A stretch of DNA of 64,000 nucleotides from Jutongia huaianensis. GTDB lineage: Bacteria; Bacillota; Clostridia; Lachnospirales; Lachnospiraceae. The stretch lies in contig NZ_JACRSX010000002.1 of assembly GCF_014384985.1 (NCBI RefSeq), positions 186,001-250,000 on the forward strand, written 5' to 3'. Position numbers and translations under genes: made by a program. Below the pieces are notes generated by a model that was not told the DNA's origin, did not search any database, and saw only the letters and a list, made by a program, of their open reading frames with translations. This document shows positions 1-8,372 of the stretch, one piece after another; the first letter of the stretch is position 1; each line of letters starts with the position of its first letter.

Positions 1-2
1 TT

Positions 3-137
3 CAAAATATAAAACGTGTACCGGGAATTACACTGGAGATTGGAAGGATAACCTGTCCGGGACCGGCCTGGGAGTATCCTTCTATATGGAAGAGAAACAA
101 ATTGGTTGTGATCAATGCAGCAAAGCTGTTTAAATAG
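3..137 (+). CDS. C-terminal fragment of an unidentified protein, possibly M14-like peptidase (5' truncated by window)
   Basis: Frame 3 is open from the window edge to a TAG at 135-137 and gives about 44 residues. The piece contains ITLEIG, then WEYPSIW and a hydrophobic tail ending KLFK. A T-x-E-(I/L) motif followed by an aromatic W-x-x-IW stretch recalls the region around the catalytic glutamate of M14 carboxypeptidases, but the fragment is too short to be sure. Frame 2 is also open to position 133, so the reading frame itself is not certain. The gene would end 57 bases before the LytTR-FHA gene on the same strand. Confidence 0.35.
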   Translation, partial: QNIKRVPGITLEIGRITCPGPAWEYPSIWKRNKLVVINAAKLFK

Positions 138-194
138 AAAGTCTCAAGTATCATTTTAACCGGGAACCAATATACGAAAGCGGAGGAATCAGCG

Positions 195-863
195 ATGGAG
201 AGAAATGGAGAAAATTTAAAGATTGATTTTCACGGAAATAAACTGGAGCTGGCATTGGACGAGATTAAGTACTTTGAGGGAAGAGCCATGCGGATCTTTG
301 TAACGATGATGGATGAACATCAGATCAGCTTTGACGGCAATCTGGATGAACTTTGGGAAATGCTGGATGGCACACATTTTATCCGGTGCCATCCAAACTA
401 TCTGGTGTCATGTAAGGCAATCTCGGCAGTTTATCCGGCACATATCCTTCTGGATAACCGTCTGATCGCCATCAGTCCGTATTATCATGAGATGATCTGC
501 AGCAAGGTAGATGAACTCCAGATGTGGCTGCGTCAGAGAAGAGCGAAGGAGGAGTGGGGAATTCTGCAGGGAATTTCCGGTACCTACGAGGGAACTCTGA
601 TCCCAATCCGCAGGGATGAGGATGTTGTGATCGGCAGGGATCCGGAGGAAGCCGATGTCATCTTTGAAACACCGGAGATCAGCCGGAAGCATTGTTCCAT
701 CAGTTATCTGGGGCCGGAAGAGGGCTTTCTGATCGCAGATTTTTCCACCAACGGTACTTATGTTCTCGGAGGAGACGAGCTTCCGGCGGGACAGCCGGTA
801 CAGGTTCCCGTGGGAAGCCGTATCTCTCTTTCAAATGGAAAAGCAGTATTTGTTCTGGTTTGA
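195..863 (+). CDS. LytTR-FHA fusion protein (DNA-binding domain joined to phosphothreonine-binding domain)
   Basis: The 222-residue protein has two recognisable parts. Residues about 8-112 match the LytTR DNA-binding fold: a beta-rich start, then FIRCHPNYLVS, a variant of the usual F-x-R-x-H-x-S-Y-L-V signature, and an ISPYY strand near the end. Residues about 125-222 form an FHA domain with GRD, SRKH and DFSTNGTY, the residues that bind phosphothreonine peptides. There is no receiver domain, membrane segment or signal peptide, so it is probably a cytosolic DNA-binding protein steered by Ser/Thr phosphorylation. The start has a GGAGGA site about 10 bases upstream. A PASTA-type Ser/Thr kinase lies 43 kb away in the same window and is a possible partner, which is inference. 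Domain calls are firm and the role is not. Confidence 0.85.
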   Translation: MERNGENLKIDFHGNKLELALDEIKYFEGRAMRIFVTMMDEHQISFDGNLDELWEMLDGTHFIRCHPNYLVSCKAISAVYPAHILLDNRLIAISPYYHEMICSKVDELQMWLRQRRAKEEWGILQGISGTYEGTLIPIRRDEDVVIGRDPEEADVIFETPEISRKHCSISYLGPEEGFLIADFSTNGTYVLGGDELPAGQPVQVPVGSRISLSNGKAVFVLV

Positions 864-981
864 TCCGGCATCTGTGACCGAAGAAACTGTTATTGATAAA
901 AAACAGCATTATCAGTAGGTGAAAAAAGTGTAAATATTTTGTTAAGTTCGCACTTTTCCGACAAAAATGAACCTCCCATTC

Positions 982-1010
982 TTTACATTTGATTTTTTAA
1001 GTGATAAAAT
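982..1010 (+). promoter_or_regulatory. Sigma-A promoter of nifJ
   Basis: TTTACA at 982-987 and TAAAAT at 1005-1010 are separated by exactly 17 bases, 37 bases before the nifJ start. A strong AAGGAGGA ribosome site follows at about 1029-1036. No leader structure is visible in this short 5' region. Confidence 0.7.
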
Positions 1011-1046
1011 GTTATCAGAAACTATATTAAGGAGGATTCTATACAA

Positions 1047-4000
1047 ATGGCAAGAGCTAAACAATCTATGGATGGAAATACCGCCGCAGCTCATGTAGCG
1101 TATGCCTACACAGAAGTAGCAGGTATCTATCCTATCACACCTTCCAGCCCTATGGCTGATTCCGTTGACCAGTGGTCAGCAGCAGGACAGAAAAATATCT
1201 TCGGTAATACCGTAAAGGTTGTAGAGATGGAGTCCGAGGCAGGTGCAGCAGGTACCGTACACGGTTCCCTTGCAGCAGGTGCACTGACTACTACATTTAC
1301 AGCATCCCAGGGTCTTCTGCTGATGATCCCTAATATGTATAAGATTGCCGGTGAGCAGTTACCATGTGTATTTGATGTATCTGCACGTACAGTATCTACA
1401 CATGCACTGAATATCTTTGGTGATCACAGTGACGTTTACGCTTGTCGTCAGACCGGTTTTGCTATGCTGGCTGAGACAAACCCACAGGAAGTTATGGATT
1501 TAAGCCCGGTTGCACATCTTGCAGCGCTTGAGGGTAAGGTTCCGTTTATTAACTTCTTCGATGGTTTCCGTACTTCCCATGAGATTCAGAAGATCGAGAA
1601 GTGGGACTATGAGGATCTGAAGGAAATGTGTCCGATGGACGCTGTTGAGGAGTTCCGTGCACACGCATTGAATCCTGAGCATCCGGCAGCTCGTGGTTCT
1701 CATGAGAACGGTGATGTATTCTTCCAGCATCGTGAGGCTTGTAACAAGGCTTATGATGAGCTTCCTGCAGTAGTAGAGAAGTACATGGGCAAGATCAATG
1801 AGAAGCTTGGTACAGATTATGGTCTTTTCAATTATTATGGTGCTCCTGATGCAGATCGTGTTATCATCGCAATGGGTTCTATCTGTGATGTTGCAGAGGA
1901 GGTAATTGATTATCTTACAAAGGCCGGAGAGAAAGTCGGACTCATTAAGGTTCGCCTGTATCGTCCATGGTCTGCAGAGGCTCTTCTGAAGGTAATTCCT
2001 AAGACAGCTAAGAAGATCGCTGTTCTTGATCGTACAAAGGAGCCAGGTTCTCTTGGTGATCCTTTATTCCTTGACGTTGCCGCTACTCTTCGTGAGGCTG
2101 GTATGAACGATGTTGTTCTGACTGGTGGTCGTTATGGTCTTGGTTCTAAGGATACTCCTCCTTCATCTGTATTTGCTGTTTACACAGAGCTGAAAAAAGA
2201 TGCTCCTAAGCCACGTTTCACGATCGGTATCGTGGATGATGTTACAAATCTCAGTCTTCCTGAGGTTAAGCCGGCTCCTATCACTTCTGCACCAGGTACA
2301 AAAGAGTGCAAGTTCTGGGGTCTTGGTGGAGATGGTACTGTAGGTGCCAACAAGAACTCTACAAAGATCATCGGTGATCACACAGACAAGTATATTCAGG
2401 CATACTTCCAGTATGATTCCAAGAAGACCGGTGGTGTTACTATTTCCCACCTTCGTTTTGGTGACAACCCGATCAAGAGCCCATATTACATCAACCAGGC
2501 TGACTTCGTAGCTTGTCATAATCCTGCATATGTAATCCAGGGTATGAAGATGGTTCAGGATGTTAAGCCGGGCGGAGTATTTATGATCAACTGCCAGTGG
2601 TCAGATGAAGAGCTTGATAAGCATCTGAACGCTGAGGCAAAGAAATATATCGCTGACAACAACATTCAGCTTTACACCATCAACGCAATCGATAAGGCTA
2701 TCGAGATCGGTATGGGTAAGCGTACCAACACAATCCTTCAGTCAGCATTCTTCAAACTGGCTGACGTAATGCCTATTGATGATGCGGTTGAGTTTATGAA
2801 GCAGGCAGCTAAGAAGTCTTATTCTAAGAAGGGTGATGCTGTCGTAGAGATGAACTACAAGGCAATTGATGCCGGACTTGATGCAGTTCATAAGGTAGAG
2901 ATTCCGGATTCATGGAAGAATCCTGCACCGGATGCTCCTGCTAAGGATTTAGAGGGACGTCCAGAGGTTGTTAAGCTTGTGAAGAATCTTCTTGAGCCAA
3001 TCTCTAAGATGGATGGTGACAGCCTCCCTGTATCTGCATTCGTTGAGAATCCGGATGGTCAGTTCGAGACGGGTGCTTCTGCATATGAGAAGCGTGGTAC
3101 AGCCGTTACTGTTCCTGTATGGGATCCAAACACATGTATCCAGTGTAACAACTGTGCATTTGTATGTTCTCACGCAACAATCCGTCCATTCCTTCTGTCA
3201 GAGGATGAGGTTAAGGCTGCTCCGGAGCAGATCAAGCTTTCTGATACAAAGCCAAAGGCTGGCGAGTACAAGTTCGTAATGAGCGTATCTCCACTGGATT
3301 GTATGGGATGTGGTGAGTGTATCACTGTATGTCCTAAGGCAGCAGATGGTGCGATCAAGATGGTACCACAGGAGTCTCAGGCAGATCAGCAGCCGGTATT
3401 TGATTATCTGGTAGCAAACGTTGGTAAGAAAGACAGCGGATTTGCTGATACTACTCCTAAGGGAAGCCAGTTCAACCAGCCACTCCTTGAGTTCTCAGGA
3501 AGTTGTGCAGGTTGTGCAGAGACATCTTATGCACGTCTCGTAACACAGCTGTTTGGTGAGCAGATGTACATCTCCAATGCAACAGGATGTTCTTCTATCT
3601 GGGGTAACCCGGCTGCAACTTCACCATATACAGTAAACAAGGACAGCAAGAAGGGACCTGCTTGGTCTAACTCTCTGTTCGAGGATAACGCAGAGCATGG
3701 TCTTGGTATGTATGTAGGTCAGAAGTATCTTCGTGATCAGGCAATCGAGACATTGAAGGAAATCGCAGCATCTGATGAGGCATCTGCTGATGTAAAGGCT
3801 GCAATCGATAAATACCTTGAGACAAAGGATGATACAAAGGCAAACGTAGAGCCTACAAAGGCACTGATCGCTGAGCTGGAGAAATGCGGATGCGAGAAGT
3901 CCAAGGCAGTACTTGCTAAGAAGGATTACCTTTCTAAGAAGTCTGTATGGATCTTCGGTGGTGACGGATGGGCATACGATATCGGATTTGGTGGTCTTGA

Positions 4001-4601
4001 CCACGTACTTGCATCCGGTGAGAATGTCAATGTAATGGTATTCGATACAGAGATGTATTCTAATACAGGTGGACAGGCATCTAAGGCTTCCAACATCGGT
4101 GAGGTTTGTCAGTTCGCTGCTGCTGGTAAGGAGATTGGCAAGAAGTCTCTGGCAGAGATCGCTATGAGCTATGGCTATGTATATGTAGCACAGATCGCTC
4201 TTGGTGCAAACCCTGCACAGGCTGTTAAGGCAATCGCTGAGGCTGAGGCATACAACGGACCATCCCTGATCATCGGTTATGCTCCATGTGAGCTTCACGG
4301 AATCGCTAAGGGTGGTATGAACCACTGCCAGGATGAGATGAAGAAGGCTGTTAAGGCTGGTTACTGGAATCTCTTCTCATTCAACCCTGCTTTGAAGGCA
4401 GAGGGCAAGAATCCATTCAGCTTCACATCTGAGAAGGGTGTAAACTTCGATGATTATCAGGCATTCCTGAACAACGAGGCTCGTTACACTCGTCTGATCA
4501 AGCCATTCCCAGAGAGAGCTGAGAGACTGTTCAAGGAGTCTGAGGATGCTGCAAAGGCTCGTTATGAGCATCTGCAGAAGCTGGTAGAGCTTTACAAATA
4601 A
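1047..4601 (+). CDS. nifJ: Pyruvate:ferredoxin (flavodoxin) oxidoreductase
   Basis: The 1184-residue single-chain enzyme oxidatively decarboxylates pyruvate to acetyl-CoA and CO2 and reduces ferredoxin, the central step of anaerobic sugar catabolism. Length and domain order match the family. The N-terminal pyrimidine-binding domain has YPITPSSPM near residue 28. It is followed by the CoA/transketolase-like middle region, two 4Fe-4S motifs near residues 695-760 (CIQCNNCAFVC and CMGCGECITVC), and a C-terminal TPP domain with GGDGWAYDIG and an N-T-G-G-Q motif. Further cysteines (CAGCAET, NATGCSS) ligate the third cluster. It has its own promoter and is followed by a terminator, so it is probably monocistronic. 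Codon choice is visibly more restricted than in neighbouring genes (for example GGT and CGT), which fits very high expression. Confidence 0.98.
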   Translation: MARAKQSMDGNTAAAHVAYAYTEVAGIYPITPSSPMADSVDQWSAAGQKNIFGNTVKVVEMESEAGAAGTVHGSLAAGALTTTFTASQGLLLMIPNMYKIAGEQLPCVFDVSARTVSTHALNIFGDHSDVYACRQTGFAMLAETNPQEVMDLSPVAHLAALEGKVPFINFFDGFRTSHEIQKIEKWDYEDLKEMCPMDAVEEFRAHALNPEHPAARGSHENGDVFFQHREACNKAYDELPAVVEKYMGKINEKLGTDYGLFNYYGAPDADRVIIAMGSICDVAEEVIDYLTKAGEKVGLIKVRLYRPWSAEALLKVIPKTAKKIAVLDRTKEPGSLGDPLFLDVAATLREAGMNDVVLTGGRYGLGSKDTPPSSVFAVYTELKKDAPKPRFTIGIVDDVTNLSLPEVKPAPITSAPGTKECKFWGLGGDGTVGANKNSTKIIGDHTDKYIQAYFQYDSKKTGGVTISHLRFGDNPIKSPYYINQADFVACHNPAYVIQGMKMVQDVKPGGVFMINCQWSDEELDKHLNAEAKKYIADNNIQLYTINAIDKAIEIGMGKRTNTILQSAFFKLADVMPIDDAVEFMKQAAKKSYSKKGDAVVEMNYKAIDAGLDAVHKVEIPDSWKNPAPDAPAKDLEGRPEVVKLVKNLLEPISKMDGDSLPVSAFVENPDGQFETGASAYEKRGTAVTVPVWDPNTCIQCNNCAFVCSHATIRPFLLSEDEVKAAPEQIKLSDTKPKAGEYKFVMSVSPLDCMGCGECITVCPKAADGAIKMVPQESQADQQPVFDYLVANVGKKDSGFADTTPKGSQFNQPLLEFSGSCAGCAETSYARLVTQLFGEQMYISNATGCSSIWGNPAATSPYTVNKDSKKGPAWSNSLFEDNAEHGLGMYVGQKYLRDQAIETLKEIAASDEASADVKAAIDKYLETKDDTKANVEPTKALIAELEKCGCEKSKAVLAKKDYLSKKSVWIFGGDGWAYDIGFGGLDHVLASGENVNVMVFDTEMYSNTGGQASKASNIGEVCQFAAAGKEIGKKSLAEIAMSYGYVYVAQIALGANPAQAVKAIAEAEAYNGPSLIIGYAPCELHGIAKGGMNHCQDEMKKAVKAGYWNLFSFNPALKAEGKNPFSFTSEKGVNFDDYQAFLNNEARYTRLIKPFPERAERLFKESEDAAKARYEHLQKLVELYK

Positions 4602-4659
4602 AGTTTTATCGGATCAGGCTTGTCGAATGACAGGATTTTGATGAAATAAGTAACTACGA

Positions 4660-4694
4660 GGAGGTTGTTGCATTTATGCAGCAGCCTCCTTTTT
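4660..4694 (+). terminator. Rho-independent terminator after nifJ
   Basis: GGAGGTTGTTGCA (4660-4672) pairs with TGCAGCAGCCTCC (4677-4689) across a TTTA loop and is followed by five T residues. It sits 59 bases past the nifJ stop codon. Confidence 0.85.
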
Positions 4695-4735
4695 GGTGTA
4701 TAGGAAAATGCTCGTAGCGTAGAGGGAAGCCAACG

Positions 4736-4786
4736 AGAATTGCGAAGCAATTCTTGGAGGGCAAAACGCTGGTTTTGCCCTTTTTT
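4736..4786 (+). terminator. Tandem hairpins, the second a terminator-like GGGCAAAAC stem
   Basis: A first hairpin pairs AGAATTGC with GCAATTCT (4736-4754, GAA loop). A second pairs GGGCAAAAC (4759-4767) with GTTTTGCCC (4772-4780) across GCTG and is followed by six T. Together with the terminator at 4660 this insulates nifJ from the HD-domain gene. The compact two-hairpin unit may be a copy of a dispersed repeat, but no second copy was seen in this window. Confidence 0.65.
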
Positions 4787-4832
4787 GTACAGACAGAAAA
4801 TTTTTGGATGATTCAGGAATGGAGAACGTAAT

Positions 4833-5324
4833 ATGTGGGAAAATAATATATTAATAACAGAGATGATGAAGTATTATACCGGAGATCCCAAAAGGATTCA
4901 GCATTTTATTAAGGTGTATCAGTTTGCAAAGATGATCGGAGAATTGGAAAAGCTGCCGGAGGAGGTGCAGTATATTCTGGAAACGGCTGCGATCGTTCAC
5001 GATATCGGGATCAAGCCGGCAGAGGAAAAATACGGAAGCTGTGGCGGAAAGCTTCAGGAGCAGGAAGGCCCGGCAGCGGCAGAAGAAATGCTGCAAAGAC
5101 TTGGCTATCGTCCGGAGGTGATCGACAGAGTATGTTATCTGGTGGGACATCATCATACCTATGATCATATTGACGGCAGCGATTACCGGATTCTCGTGGA
5201 GGCCGATTTTCTTGTTAATCTTTATGAGGACGGCGTATCAGAGGAGGCCGTGAAAAACGCATATGACAAAATTTTCCGGACGGAGGCCAGACGTAGAATG
5301 TGCCGCCTCATGTTTTTTGTATAA
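4833..5324 (+). CDS. HD-domain phosphohydrolase-like protein
   Basis: This 163-residue cytosolic protein carries a compact HD fold: a first histidine in RIQHF near residue 24, the VHDIGIK doublet near residue 56, a GHHHTY histidine cluster near residue 105 and an EADFLVN aspartate near residue 123. These are the expected metal ligands of HD phosphohydrolases. Members act on nucleotides or other phosphoesters, and the substrate cannot be read from the sequence. It stands alone between the nifJ terminators and the aspartokinase gene. The start ATG follows a weak ribosome site (GGAGAACGT). No GYP motif is present, so it is not a c-di-GMP HD-GYP enzyme. Confidence 0.8.
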   Translation: MWENNILITEMMKYYTGDPKRIQHFIKVYQFAKMIGELEKLPEEVQYILETAAIVHDIGIKPAEEKYGSCGGKLQEQEGPAAAEEMLQRLGYRPEVIDRVCYLVGHHHTYDHIDGSDYRILVEADFLVNLYEDGVSEEAVKNAYDKIFRTEARRRMCRLMFFV

Positions 5325-5534
5325 ACACTCCGGAGGAGATGATTTTATTAAAAATTGTCTTGTCATATACGCTGAAAATAAACAAAATCATGAAAATGGG
5401 TTTTCAAATGTGTGATTTTGTGATAAATTGATTGTCGGAGCATTATCGAAAGATAACAGATAGATTTTGTCAGATATTTAGTTATAAGAAGTCTGGCAGA
5501 CAGATTACGAGAATGAGAATAAAGGAGTCGAAAA

Positions 5535-6854
5535 ATGATTAAGGTAGTTAAGTTTGGTGGAAGCTCTCTGGCAAGTGCATCACAGTTTTCAAAGGTAGGC
5601 AAGATTATTAATGCAGATCCGGAGAGAAAATTTGTTGTTCCAAGTGCACCGGGAAAGCGGAATGACAAGGATACCAAGGTTACGGATATGCTGTATGCCT
5701 GTTATGCACTGGCGAAGGAGGAGAAAAGCTTTAGCAGTGCATTAAAGAAGATCAAGGAGCGATATGAGTCTATTATCAATGGTCTGCATATGAAGCTTTC
5801 GCTGGATGAGGAGTTTAAGACCATCGAGAAGAATTTTGCGGAAAAGGCCGGAGAGGATTACGCAGCATCCCGTGGAGAGTACCTTAATGGTATTATCATG
5901 GCGAATTATCTGGGATATGAATTTGTAGACCCGGCAGATGCGATCCGGTTTGACGAGGATGGCAGCTTTATGCCGGAGGAGACAGATAAGCTGCTCAAGA
6001 AACGTCTGAAGGGTGTAGAGAGAGCTGTTGTGCCGGGATTTTACGGAGCAAAGGCAGATGGTACGATCAAGACATTCTCCAGAGGTGGTTCTGATATCAC
6101 AGGTTCTATCGTATCCAGAGCAGTACATGCCACAAGCTACGAGAACTGGACAGATGTTTCCGGTTTCCTGATCGCAGATCCGCGTATTATCGATAATCCG
6201 GAGCCGATCAAGATCATTACTTACCGCGAGCTTCGTGAGCTTTCTTATATGGGTGCAAGCGTACTTCATGAGGATGCCGTTTTCCCTGTTCGTCAGGCGG
6301 GTATCCCGATCAATATCAGAAATACAAACGCACCGGAGGATGAGGGAACATGGATCGTAGAGAGCACATGTCATCATTCAGCATATACGATTACCGGTAT
6401 TGCAGGTAAGAAGGGATTTGTTGCAGTCAACGTCGAGAAGGATATGATGAACTCTGAGGTGGGTTTTGGCCGTAAGGTATTAACTGCTTTTGAGGAGAAT
6501 GGTATTAACTTTGAGCATATGCCATCCGGTATTGATACAATGACAGTATTTGTCCATGAGCCGGAGTTTGAGCAGAAGGAGCAGAAGGTAATTTCTGCAA
6601 TTCACCGTCTGGCACATCCGGATACCATTGATCTGGAGGCTGATCTGGCATTGATCGCAGTGGTTGGCCGTGGCATGAAGTCGAACCGTGGTACAGCAGG
6701 ACGTATTTTCTCTGCACTGGCACATGCCAATATCAATGTGAAGATGATCGATCAGGGTTCTTCCGAGTTAAACATTATCATCGGTGTCAGCAACGAAGAC
6801 TTTGATGATGCCATCAAGGCAATTTATGATATTTTTGTAACAACACAGCTGTAA
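5535..6854 (+). CDS. Aspartate kinase (monofunctional, YclM/ThrD-like)
   Basis: The 439-residue enzyme phosphorylates L-aspartate, the entry to lysine, threonine, methionine and diaminopimelate synthesis. The N-terminus has the aspartokinase signature VKFGGSSLAS. SRGGSDITG near residue 183 belongs to the kinase domain. Two ACT domains occupy about 300-439, with VNVEKDMMN and VVGRGMKSNRG. The start motif (KVVKFGGSSLASASQ, then SAPGK) resembles the Bacillus YclM class. There is no fused homoserine dehydrogenase. The 210-base region upstream shows no recognisable lysine riboswitch. dapB, in the same pathway, lies far downstream near 61 kb. Start codon supported by AAAGGAG. Confidence 0.93.
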   Translation: MIKVVKFGGSSLASASQFSKVGKIINADPERKFVVPSAPGKRNDKDTKVTDMLYACYALAKEEKSFSSALKKIKERYESIINGLHMKLSLDEEFKTIEKNFAEKAGEDYAASRGEYLNGIIMANYLGYEFVDPADAIRFDEDGSFMPEETDKLLKKRLKGVERAVVPGFYGAKADGTIKTFSRGGSDITGSIVSRAVHATSYENWTDVSGFLIADPRIIDNPEPIKIITYRELRELSYMGASVLHEDAVFPVRQAGIPINIRNTNAPEDEGTWIVESTCHHSAYTITGIAGKKGFVAVNVEKDMMNSEVGFGRKVLTAFEENGINFEHMPSGIDTMTVFVHEPEFEQKEQKVISAIHRLAHPDTIDLEADLALIAVVGRGMKSNRGTAGRIFSALAHANINVKMIDQGSSELNIIIGVSNEDFDDAIKAIYDIFVTTQL

Positions 6855-6889
6855 ACAATAATTGGATCATAAAGGAGAGGAGGATTATT

Positions 6890-7201
6890 ATGGCAGTCGT
6901 TCATGTAACAACAGATAATTTTGAACAGGAAGTAATGCAGTCAGAGAAACCGGTACTTATTGATTTCTGGGCAGGATGGTGTGGTCCTTGTATGATGCTT
7001 GGTCCGGTGGTTGAGGAACTGGCAGAAGAGGTTACGGATGTAAAGATCTGTAAAGTCAATGTGGATGAGCAGATGGATCTTGCGCAGCAGTTTAAGGTGG
7101 TAAGTATTCCGATGCTGATCCTCATCAAGAATGGCCAGGTTGTGGCAAAGGATATCGGAGTGAAAAGCAAAGAAGAGCTTTTGGAGTTTATGCATCAGTA
7201 A
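6890..7201 (+). CDS. trxA: Thioredoxin
   Basis: The 103-residue protein is a classical thioredoxin: a single domain, the DFWAGWCGPC active site (W-C-G-P-C) near residues 25-34, and the cis-proline segment SIPMLIL near residue 75. It reduces disulfides in cytosolic proteins and is recharged by the thioredoxin reductase encoded 110 bases downstream. It follows the aspartokinase gene by 35 bases and may be partly read through from it. The ribosome site GGAGAGGAGG is strong. The gene ends just before a hairpin at 7222-7248. Confidence 0.97.
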   Translation: MAVVHVTTDNFEQEVMQSEKPVLIDFWAGWCGPCMMLGPVVEELAEEVTDVKICKVNVDEQMDLAQQFKVVSIPMLILIKNGQVVAKDIGVKSKEELLEFMHQ

Positions 7202-7221
7202 AATAACAGAATGAGAATACA

Positions 7222-7248
7222 GAAAGCAGGCAGAATATGCCTGCTTTC
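7222..7248 (+). terminator. Hairpin between trxA and trxB (weak terminator or processing site)
   Basis: GAAAGCAGGCA (7222-7232) pairs perfectly with TGCCTGCTTTC (7238-7248) around a GAATA loop. The U tract is poor (TTGC), so it may attenuate or stabilise rather than fully stop transcription. An ATG lies inside the hairpin at 7237 and is in frame with trxB, but it lacks a ribosome site. Confidence 0.5.
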
Positions 7249-7311
7249 TTGCTAACATTCAGGTGCGGAAAAGTAAGAGGATTTCGGGAAAATCCGGATA
7301 TAGGAGGGCTT

Positions 7312-8301
7312 ATGGCAGATAAAATATATGATGTTGTGATCGTAGGAGCCGGCACAGCGGGGCTGTCCGCAGCTATTTATGCTTTACGGGCAGGAAAGAG
7401 CGTGCTGGTCCTGGAGGAAAAAATGTATGGAGGCCAGATTGTGGTCACGCCGGAGATTGAAAATTATCCGGGCATCGCTAAAATATCCGGTTTTGAATTT
7501 GCACAGGGTCTGTATCAACAGGCAAAGAATCTGGGAATGGAATATCAGACCGGCAGGGTATTAAAGCTGCGAAAGAAAGAAAACTGTCACAGAGGGGATC
7601 TGGAAGCGGCAGAATTCACAGGAGAACATTCCTGCAGACCTCTTTTTCAGGTGAGCGCAGAAAAGGGAGATCAACAGGAAACTTATCAGGCACAGAGTGT
7701 AATCCTGGCAACAGGAGCGAAAAACCGTCCTCTGGGACTGGAGGATGAACAGAAGATGGTGGGGCATGGGATATCCTATTGTGCCACATGTGATGGTATG
7801 TTTTTCAGGGGAAAGTCTGTGGCTGTGGCAGGAGGCGGCAATACGGCATTGGAGGATGCTTTATTTCTGGCACAATATTGTGAAAAGGTCTATCTGATCC
7901 ATCGCCGGGAAGAATTCCGGGGAGAACCGGATAAATTAAAAAATCTGGAGCAGAAAGAAAATGTAGAAATTCTTCGTTCCTGTGTGGTGACACATATGGA
8001 AAAGGACGAGGACGGCAACCTGAAACAGCTTTATATATGGAATAAACAGCAGGAAAAAGAACAGAAAATATCTGTGGCAGGACTTTTTGTGGCAGTAGGA
8101 CAGATGCCGGATAATCAGGAATTTGCAGATTTGGCGGCTCTGGACGAAAAGGGGTATATTCATGCCGGAGAGGACTGCAAGACCGGTACAGAAGGTTTGT
8201 TTGTAGCCGGAGACTGCCGGACCAAGACAGTACGTCAGTTGACCACTGCTGCAGCAGACGGTGCGGTAGCGGCACTGGCAGCATGTGAATATCTGGGATG
8301 A
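7312..8301 (+). CDS. trxB: Thioredoxin reductase
   Basis: The 329-residue flavoenzyme transfers electrons from NAD(P)H through FAD to thioredoxin. An FAD-binding VGAGTAGLSAAIYA is near residue 12, the redox-active CATC lies in SYCATCDGMFF near residue 160, the second dinucleotide fold is GGGNTALEDALFL, and the C-terminal FAD contact is GDCRTKTVRQL. Start 7312 was chosen because TAGGAGGG lies 5 bases upstream. The in-frame ATG at 7237 sits inside a hairpin without a ribosome site. A low-complexity charged insert (about residues 88-125) makes it slightly longer than the usual 305-320 residues. It pairs functionally with trxA. Confidence 0.95.
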   Translation: MADKIYDVVIVGAGTAGLSAAIYALRAGKSVLVLEEKMYGGQIVVTPEIENYPGIAKISGFEFAQGLYQQAKNLGMEYQTGRVLKLRKKENCHRGDLEAAEFTGEHSCRPLFQVSAEKGDQQETYQAQSVILATGAKNRPLGLEDEQKMVGHGISYCATCDGMFFRGKSVAVAGGGNTALEDALFLAQYCEKVYLIHRREEFRGEPDKLKNLEQKENVEILRSCVVTHMEKDEDGNLKQLYIWNKQQEKEQKISVAGLFVAVGQMPDNQEFADLAALDEKGYIHAGEDCKTGTEGLFVAGDCRTKTVRQLTTAAADGAVAALAACEYLG

Positions 8302-8372
8302 TGGAAGTAATTAAAATTTAAGTGATATCGCTTTGCCTTTGTCTTTGGCGTTTTTCACAGGGACAGATCTGC

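Noticed and set aside
3621..4325. Long open frame (234 codons) on the minus strand inside nifJ
   Set aside because: It lies wholly within the well-supported nifJ frame, has no ribosome site, and its composition is the complement of nifJ's biased codon use.
4701..4790. Possible CRISPR or mobile element from repeated hairpins after nifJ
   Set aside because: Only two simple hairpins are present, with no repeat-spacer pattern and no transposase or terminal repeats.
5325..5534. Possible lysine riboswitch before the aspartokinase gene
   Set aside because: The conserved lysine-aptamer blocks are not visible in the 210-base AT-rich region; only unspecific A/T stretches were seen.
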